A stretch of 64,000 nucleotides of DNA from Paracoccaceae bacterium (GTDB lineage: Bacteria; Pseudomonadota; Alphaproteobacteria; Rhodobacterales; Rhodobacteraceae): positions 2,087,620-2,151,619 of the forward strand of contig JAHRYM010000001.1 of the NCBI GenBank assembly GCA_020622085.1, given 5' to 3'. Under the pieces are notes generated by a model. The model made no database searches. It had not been told where the DNA came from and was given only the letters and a program-made list of their open reading frames with translations. Of the stretch, positions 60,158 through 64,000 are shown piece by piece. Made by a program: the position numbers and the translations under genes. Numbering within the stretch: the first letter of the stretch is position 1; each line of letters opens with the position of its first letter.

Positions 60158-60676
60158 CTACAGCAGGGTTCGCTGCGGCTCGACGGGCGACGAGTCGTGC
60201 CGAATGTCCCGAACGAGGTCGCGAAGGAATTTGTCGCGCGACACTTTGGCGTTGCTGCCGAGAGTTCGCGCCTGATGCCAGCGCAAGACATTCTGCACTG
60301 GTACCACAAAAACATCGACCACCGGAAAGCCCACGATGTCCGACAGGATGAACCCCTTGATCCCGGCCAGCTTCGCCTGAAAGCCATCCTCGTTGAACAC
60401 GCGCCCTGATCCAACCTGATTGCTTGGGTTGAAGTAGACGCCCTGCCGCGTAATCGAGCGAACCTCCCACATCCCCCCATCGGGATCGAGCAGGTCATAG
60501 CCGGCACCTTCCGACGGGGCCAATTTCCAGCCGGGGTTCTCCCACATGAGCCGCCGCTCGATGATGAATGACACCCGCCGCCCGTCAGTCAAGTATTCGC
60601 GGACGTCTTTCGGCGTAACCTTGAACGCGCGGGCAAGCTCTTCCTCGTCCCAACGGAGTTGAAAACGTCTTTCCAT
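60158..60676 (-). CDS. Accessory protein of unknown function next to the restriction genes
   Basis: A 172-aa protein starting at ATG 60676 with AGGGAGAAG six bases upstream. The N-terminal 40 residues (RWDEEELARAFKVTPKDVREYLTDGRRVSF) could form a small helix-turn-helix. The middle (YDLLDPDGGMWEVRSITRQG, then NPSNQVGSGRVFNEDGF) has a D-x(n)-E-x-R arrangement reminiscent of, but not identical to, a PD-(D/E)XK nuclease centre. I do not recognise the family. It is divergent from the interrupted endonuclease gene with only 66 bases between them, so it may be a nuclease subunit, a specificity partner or a controller of the restriction system. Its codon use is less GC-rich than the core genome. Confidence 0.7.
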   Translation of the reverse strand: MERRFQLRWDEEELARAFKVTPKDVREYLTDGRRVSFIIERRLMWENPGWKLAPSEGAGYDLLDPDGGMWEVRSITRQGVYFNPSNQVGSGRVFNEDGFQAKLAGIKGFILSDIVGFPVVDVFVVPVQNVLRWHQARTLGSNAKVSRDKFLRDLVRDIRHDSSPVEPQRTLL

Positions 60677-60679
60677 CAA

Positions 60680-60710
60680 GCACTTCTCCCTGCTACCTAG
60701 GAGGAAGTGC
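60680..60710. promoter_or_regulatory. Inverted repeat between the divergent accessory genes
   Basis: GCACTTC (60680-60686) and GAAGTGC (60704-60710) are perfect inverted half-sites 17 bases apart; the arms extend imperfectly inward with TCC/GGA. The element fills almost the whole divergent spacer and contains the ribosome sites of both genes, so it could be an operator or an mRNA hairpin masking them. Confidence 0.45.
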
Positions 60711-60711
60711 C

Positions 60712-60759
60712 ATGATTTCCAGCACGGATCAAGGAGCAGGCTGTGCCGCGTTTCGATGA
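60712..60759 (+). CDS. Mini-ORF overlapping the endonuclease start (possible leader peptide)
   Basis: ATG 60712 follows a near-ideal AGGAGG six to seven bases upstream and encodes MISSTDQGAGCAAFR. It ends at 60759 in a different frame from, and overlapping, the endonuclease GTG start at 60743. The very strong ribosome site on a 15-codon frame suggests that it tunes endonuclease translation. There is no recurring amino acid that would suggest attenuation. Confidence 0.4.
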   Translation: MISSTDQGAGCAAFR

Positions 60760-61129
60760 CTATCTGGTGGAGTTGCAGGAGTACTCAGGCTTGCAAGCTC
60801 GACCGCTAATTTCACCTTGGGACGCCAACATCGCTGCCGCTGCGCAAGCGGCAATCAGTCAGGCCATCCAATCTCAAGGCTACATCGGTTGGCAGATGCC
60901 AGACTTCACAGGCTCCAATCAATCTTTGGGCAACAAGGCAGCAGCTGCTTTTCTGACAAAGATTGCGCCCGCTTTCACGAACGCTTTCAGAATTGAGATG
61001 GCCCCCGGCAAGGGCTACCCAGACACCATACTGACAATTCAGGGGCAGCGGCACTTCCTCGAGTTCAAGGCAACGTCCGACTGGGATCCGAACGACGGCA
61101 ATCGACGAGTCCTGACTAGGGTCTGTTGA
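60743..61129 (+). pseudogene. Small PD-(D/E)XK restriction endonuclease, 5' part, interrupted by IS
   Basis: Starts at GTG 60743 with AAGGAG upstream. Native codons run to 61117 (125 codons); the last few (agg gtc tgt tga) come from the inserted element. The catalytic motif PD-x(n)-EFK is visible as GYPDTILTIQGQRHFLEFKA (about residues 92-111). Joining it to the fragment at 62796 restores the frame and reads VLTSSSPLK across the site, giving 198 aa in all. With the convergent methyltransferase gene this is best explained as a type II restriction enzyme. Recognition sequence unknown. Confidence 0.75.
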
Positions 61130-61955
61130 CGTTTAAGGATTCCCAAATCATCGGTTGAGTGATTCAAGGTTGCCAAATGGGAGGCAACCTTGATCCGCAC
61201 GGCTCTGACTGACACTCAATGGGAAATCATCGCCCCGCACTGTCTTGGCCGGGAATGTGATCCCGGCCGCACCGGGCCCGACCCCCGGTTGTTCGTGGAG
61301 GCGGTGCTTTGGATTGCGCGCACGGGCTGCCCCTGGCGGGATCTTCCGGCGGAGTTCGGCGGCTGGAACACGGTATTCAAACGCTTCCGCAGATGGGTCA
61401 AGGCGGATGCATTCTATCGTATGTTCAGGGCCTTGGCCGAGGATGCGGATTTCGAATACGTCATGATCGACGGCACCATTACCAAAGTCCACCGGCATGG
61501 ACAGGGCGCAAAAGGGGGGCTCAAGGCCAGGCCATCGGGCGTTCTCGCGGCGGTATGGCAAGCAAGATCATGGCCTTGACGGATGCTTTGGGCAACCTGA
61601 TCGACTTTCGGCTTCTGCCCGGACAGGCGCATGATCTACGCGGCACCGCGGCCCTGATCGATGGCTTGTCTTGCCGCCACCTTCTCGCAGACCGCGCCTT
61701 TGACGCAAACTGGCTGCGCGAGGCCTTGTCTGCGGCGAAGATCAAGGCGGTCATCCCGCCCAAATCCAACCGTCGGTTTCCAGCCGAATTCGACAAGGAA
61801 ACCTGCAAATGGCGGCACCTGATTGAGAACTTCTTCCAAAAGATCAAGGAATACAGAGGCATCGCCACCCGATTTTGCAAAACAGACACAAGCTACAACG
61901 CTCTCATCTCCATCGCCGCCACCGTCATCCGATTGAAATGAACGTCAACAGGCCC
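61119..61955 (+). mobile_element. IS5-family (IS427-like) insertion sequence, copy 1
   Basis: An 837-bp element. The left end GGGTCTGTTGACGTT and the right end (reverse complement) GGGCCTGTTGACGTT match at 14 of 15 positions. The element is bounded by TA on both sides (61117-61118 and 61956-61957), the target duplication expected for the IS427 group. It carries one transposase made by frameshifting. Copy 2 follows directly in the same orientation. Confidence 0.93.
61190..61941 (+). CDS. IS5-family transposase (-1 frameshift), copy 1
   Basis: A DDE transposase encoded in two overlapping frames. The first frame begins at TTG 61190 (GGGAGG in front) and would stop at 61579. A slippery run AAAAGGGGGG at 61510-61519 allows a -1 shift into the second frame, ending at 61941. 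The fused product reads GAKGGAQGQAIGRSRGGM across the shift, the normal family sequence. DDE residues: Asp in MIDGTI, Asp in LLADRAFDA and Glu in HLIENFFQKIKEYR. No inactivating change is seen. Confidence 0.88.
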
Positions 61956-61957
61956 TA

Positions 61958-62794
61958 GGGTCTGTTGACGTTTAAGGATTCCCAAATCATCGGTTGAGTG
62001 ATTCAAGGTTGCCAAATGGGAGGCAACCTTGATCCGCACGGCTCTGACTGACACTCAATGGGAAATCATCGCCCCGCACTGTCTTGGCCGGGAATGTGAT
62101 CCCGGCCGCACCGGGCCCGACCCCCGGTTGTTCGTGGAGGCGGTGCTTTGGATTGCGCGCACGGGCTGCCCCTGGCGGGATCTTCCGGCGGAGTTCGGCG
62201 GCTGGAACACGGTATTCAAACGCTTCCGCAGATGGGTCAAGGCGGATGCATTCTATCGTATGTTCAGGGCCTTGGCCGAGGATGCGGATTTCGAATACGT
62301 CATGATCGACGGCACCATTACCAAAGTCCACCGGCATGGACAGGGCGCAAAAGGGGGGCTCAAGGCCAGGCCATCGGGCGTTCTCGCGGCGGTATGGCAA
62401 GCAAGATCATGGCCTTGACGGATGCTTTGGGCAACCTGATCGACTTTCGGCTTCTGCCCGGACAGGCGCATGATCTACGCGGCACCGCGGCCCTGATCGA
62501 TGGCTTGTCTTGCCGCCACCTTCTCGCAGACCGCGCCTTTGACGCAAACTGGCTGCGCGAGGCCTTGTCTGCGGCGAAGATCAAGGCGGTCATCCCGCCC
62601 AAATCCAACCGTCGGTTTCCAGCCGAATTCGACAAGGAAACCTGCAAATGGCGGCACCTGATTGAGAACTTCTTCCAAAAGATCAAGGAATACAGAGGCA
62701 TCGCCACCCGATTTTGCAAAACAGACACAAGCTACAACGCTCTCATCTCCATCGCCGCCACCGTCATCCGATTGAAATGAACGTCAACAGGCCC
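61958..62794 (+). mobile_element. IS5-family (IS427-like) insertion sequence, copy 2
   Basis: A second 837-bp copy that reads identically as far as I can compare, directly repeated and offset by 839 bases from copy 1. A single TA (61956-61957) separates the abutted right and left ends, and another TA (62795-62796) follows. The whole array is therefore TA-IS-TA-IS-TA. Confidence 0.93.
62029..62780 (+). CDS. IS5-family transposase (-1 frameshift), copy 2
   Basis: The same as the copy-1 transposase in both frames: TTG start at 62029, first-frame stop at 62418, slippery AAAAGGGGGG at 62349-62358, and end at 62780. Both copies look intact, which points to recent duplication. Confidence 0.88.
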
Positions 62795-62795
62795 T

Positions 62796-63017
62796 AGTTC
62801 GCCGCTAAAGATGCGTGGACTCATTGAAGCTGGCAGTGTCGAAGACCCCCCTGCACATGCGGTCGCTACCGTGCTTTATCAGAACGGCGGGGCAATAGTG
62901 GAGGGTTTCAGGCTCGACTTTCTCGACCCAGCTTCGCCGATGAATATCAGGCTAGAAGCTTCGACCTCGCACAAGCTACTTGCGGGCGGCGATCATACAA
63001 GTTGGCAGACCCCCTAG
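62796..63017 (+). pseudogene. Small PD-(D/E)XK restriction endonuclease, 3' part
   Basis: The continuation of the gene begun at 60743, in the same frame once both elements and the TA duplications are removed (codon AGT at 62796-62798). It encodes SSPLKMRGLIEAGSVEDP and on to the stop TAG at 63015-63017, 73 residues. An internal ATG at 62811 could start a truncated product but has no ribosome site. The stop overlaps that of the convergent methyltransferase gene by 3 bases. Confidence 0.75.
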
Positions 63018-64000
63018 TGACGTTGCAGTAGCACGATCCGGTTCGTGTTGGTGCCCTTCGCCCCGTTGTCCACACCCCAACAGTTCGCCGTCTTGGTGAA
63101 CTCTTGGTCATTGATCATAACGCCCAGCCGCTCGAATGGCAGGCCATCGGCAGCCTTCCAGACGAGCCGCTCAAGCAGCACCTTTCCGTTGCGGACCTCG
63201 CCAACCTCGAACGCGACATAGCCGCCGGGCCGAAGGATTCGGGCTTGTTCTTCAAGGACACGATGAACCATCGCCGTCCAAGCCTCTTCGGTCTTGTGCA
63301 TGTCGATAGCGACCGAGGCAGGGTCGATCCCTGCGAACCAGCAGCGCAACCAGTTGTCCGCTGCATACTGCACAATGTCGAGGAACGGGGGCGAGGTTAC
63401 GGTGAGGTCAACGGAGGCGTCCGCGATGCCCGGCACGGACCATGCGGCACCTGTGTGCAGGCTAGACCGCACCTGACTTGGCGCACTGCCGTCCTTCAGA
63501 AGGGTCTTGGACTTCTTGAGTATGACCGCCGCAACGTCGCGCTCGGGGGGCTCGACCCCTAGCTTCTCGTTAATCTTGAGCTGTGCCTTGATCGAAACCG
63601 CTTGGTTCGGCGGCATGGAACGCCCCGAAAAGAATCCCGGCGAATGGCCGGAAAGACGGTTGATCGCGACCATCCGAATCCAGTCGGCCACCGGATCAAC
63701 GTCGTCTGCCCCAAGCGGTGCATGTTCCGCGAGCCAAAGACGCAGTGCCTCTAGCTTCTTGAGAGTGGCCGGGTGGTAGAAGGCCAACAAGTCGTCCCGC
63801 TCAATCTCGCCCCGCGACCAGTCAATGCCTTTCAGCGTCGCCGCCACTGCGTTGAGCGAAATGGGGCGAAGCCGGGGACGCGATAGGAGGGTGGAAAGCG
63901 GGTTGACGTCATTGCCGAACGCCTGCCGCCCCATGAGGGCAGCCTGCACAGGGGTTGTCCCCCGCCCCATGAAGGGGTCGAAAACCACATCGCCGGGTTT
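63014..64000 (-). CDS. Site-specific DNA methyltransferase (SPPF type), 5' end outside window
   Basis: An N4-cytosine or N6-adenine DNA methyltransferase. The frame is open to the window edge (reading KPGDVVFDPFMGRGTT), so the N-terminus lies beyond 64000 and the GTG at 63988 is not the start. Motif I (SAM binding) is DPFMGRGTTPVQAALMG; the catalytic motif IV is TSPPFLDIVQYA about 195 residues later, and SPP(F/Y) favours N4-cytosine methylation. The order of motif I before motif IV with a long middle segment suggests that the recognition region lies between them. It is convergent with and partner to the IS-split endonuclease gene, and appears intact within the window. Confidence 0.88.
   Translation of the reverse strand, partial: KPGDVVFDPFMGRGTTPVQAALMGRQAFGNDVNPLSTLLSRPRLRPISLNAVAATLKGIDWSRGEIERDDLLAFYHPATLKKLEALRLWLAEHAPLGADDVDPVADWIRMVAINRLSGHSPGFFSGRSMPPNQAVSIKAQLKINEKLGVEPPERDVAAVILKKSKTLLKDGSAPSQVRSSLHTGAAWSVPGIADASVDLTVTSPPFLDIVQYAADNWLRCWFAGIDPASVAIDMHKTEEAWTAMVHRVLEEQARILRPGGYVAFEVGEVRNGKVLLERLVWKAADGLPFERLGVMINDQEFTKTANCWGVDNGAKGTNTNRIVLLQRH

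Noticed and set aside
62811-63017. A separate 68-aa gene after the insertion sequences
   Set aside because: It has no ribosome site and is in frame with the interrupted endonuclease once the elements are removed, so it is treated as that gene's 3' part.

Overview
The window looks like a chromosomal segment of a Rhodobacterales alpha-proteobacterium (Rhodobacter/Paracoccus/Gemmobacter type). The evidence is the high GC content, a complete 14-subunit nuo operon interleaved with the accessory genes typical of that order, the nuoN-birA-coaX-rnj order, and a zwf-pgl-pgi operon. The genus cannot be fixed from the sequence alone.

Layout. 1-4.4 kb: the 3' part of prfC, a coupled Cys-motif protein, a 0.9 kb non-coding gap with orphan terminators, and a DEAD-box RNA helicase. 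4.4-26.2 kb (minus strand): nuoA-B-C-[sulfotransferase]-D-E-[HhH protein]-[DUF5337]-F-[DUF5333]-G-[lipoprotein]-H-I-[carboxymuconolactone decarboxylase-like]-J-K-L-M-N, then birA, coaX and RNase J, largely with short spacers or ATGA overlaps. 26.5-32.2 kb: leucine catabolism (mccA, mccB, ivd on the minus strand) with an oppositely oriented ompW preceded by an FNR-type box. 32.3-40.1 kb: a DegT aminotransferase and phosphoglycolate phosphatase, then on the plus strand glmU-glmS-alkD-like, moaA, DUF1810 and a small lytic transglycosylase lipoprotein. 40.2-47.3 kb: pntB/pntA transhydrogenase and the Entner-Doudoroff entry operon zwf-pgl-pgi, with a LacI-type operator at the zwf promoter. The transhydrogenase and the glucose-6-phosphate branch are both connected to NADPH supply.

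47.5-60.0 kb: tRNA-Gly(CCC), RidA, a ureohydrolase, HNH and VOC proteins, an esterase/glycosylase pair, YbaK, a DUF2852 protein behind two copies of a 19-bp dyad, the leucyl/arginyl-tRNA-protein transferase, and ilvB-ilvN. The ilvBN pair sits behind a complete transcription attenuator: promoter, 15-codon leader peptide with the run I-V-I-L-V, competing hairpins and terminator. These are followed by an envelope-type histidine kinase without a neighbouring regulator, an MBL hydrolase and tRNA-Asn.

60.0-64.0 kb: directly after tRNA-Asn the base composition drops and an accessory island begins. It contains an unrecognised 172-aa protein divergent from a small PD-(D/E)XK endonuclease gene. That gene is split by two identical, directly repeated 837-bp IS5/IS427-type elements separated by only a TA dinucleotide, and it converges on a SPPF-type DNA methyltransferase that runs off the window. 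Removing the two elements and one TA restores one continuous 198-aa reading frame, so this is a restriction-modification locus whose nuclease has been knocked out and whose methyltransferase is left apparently intact.
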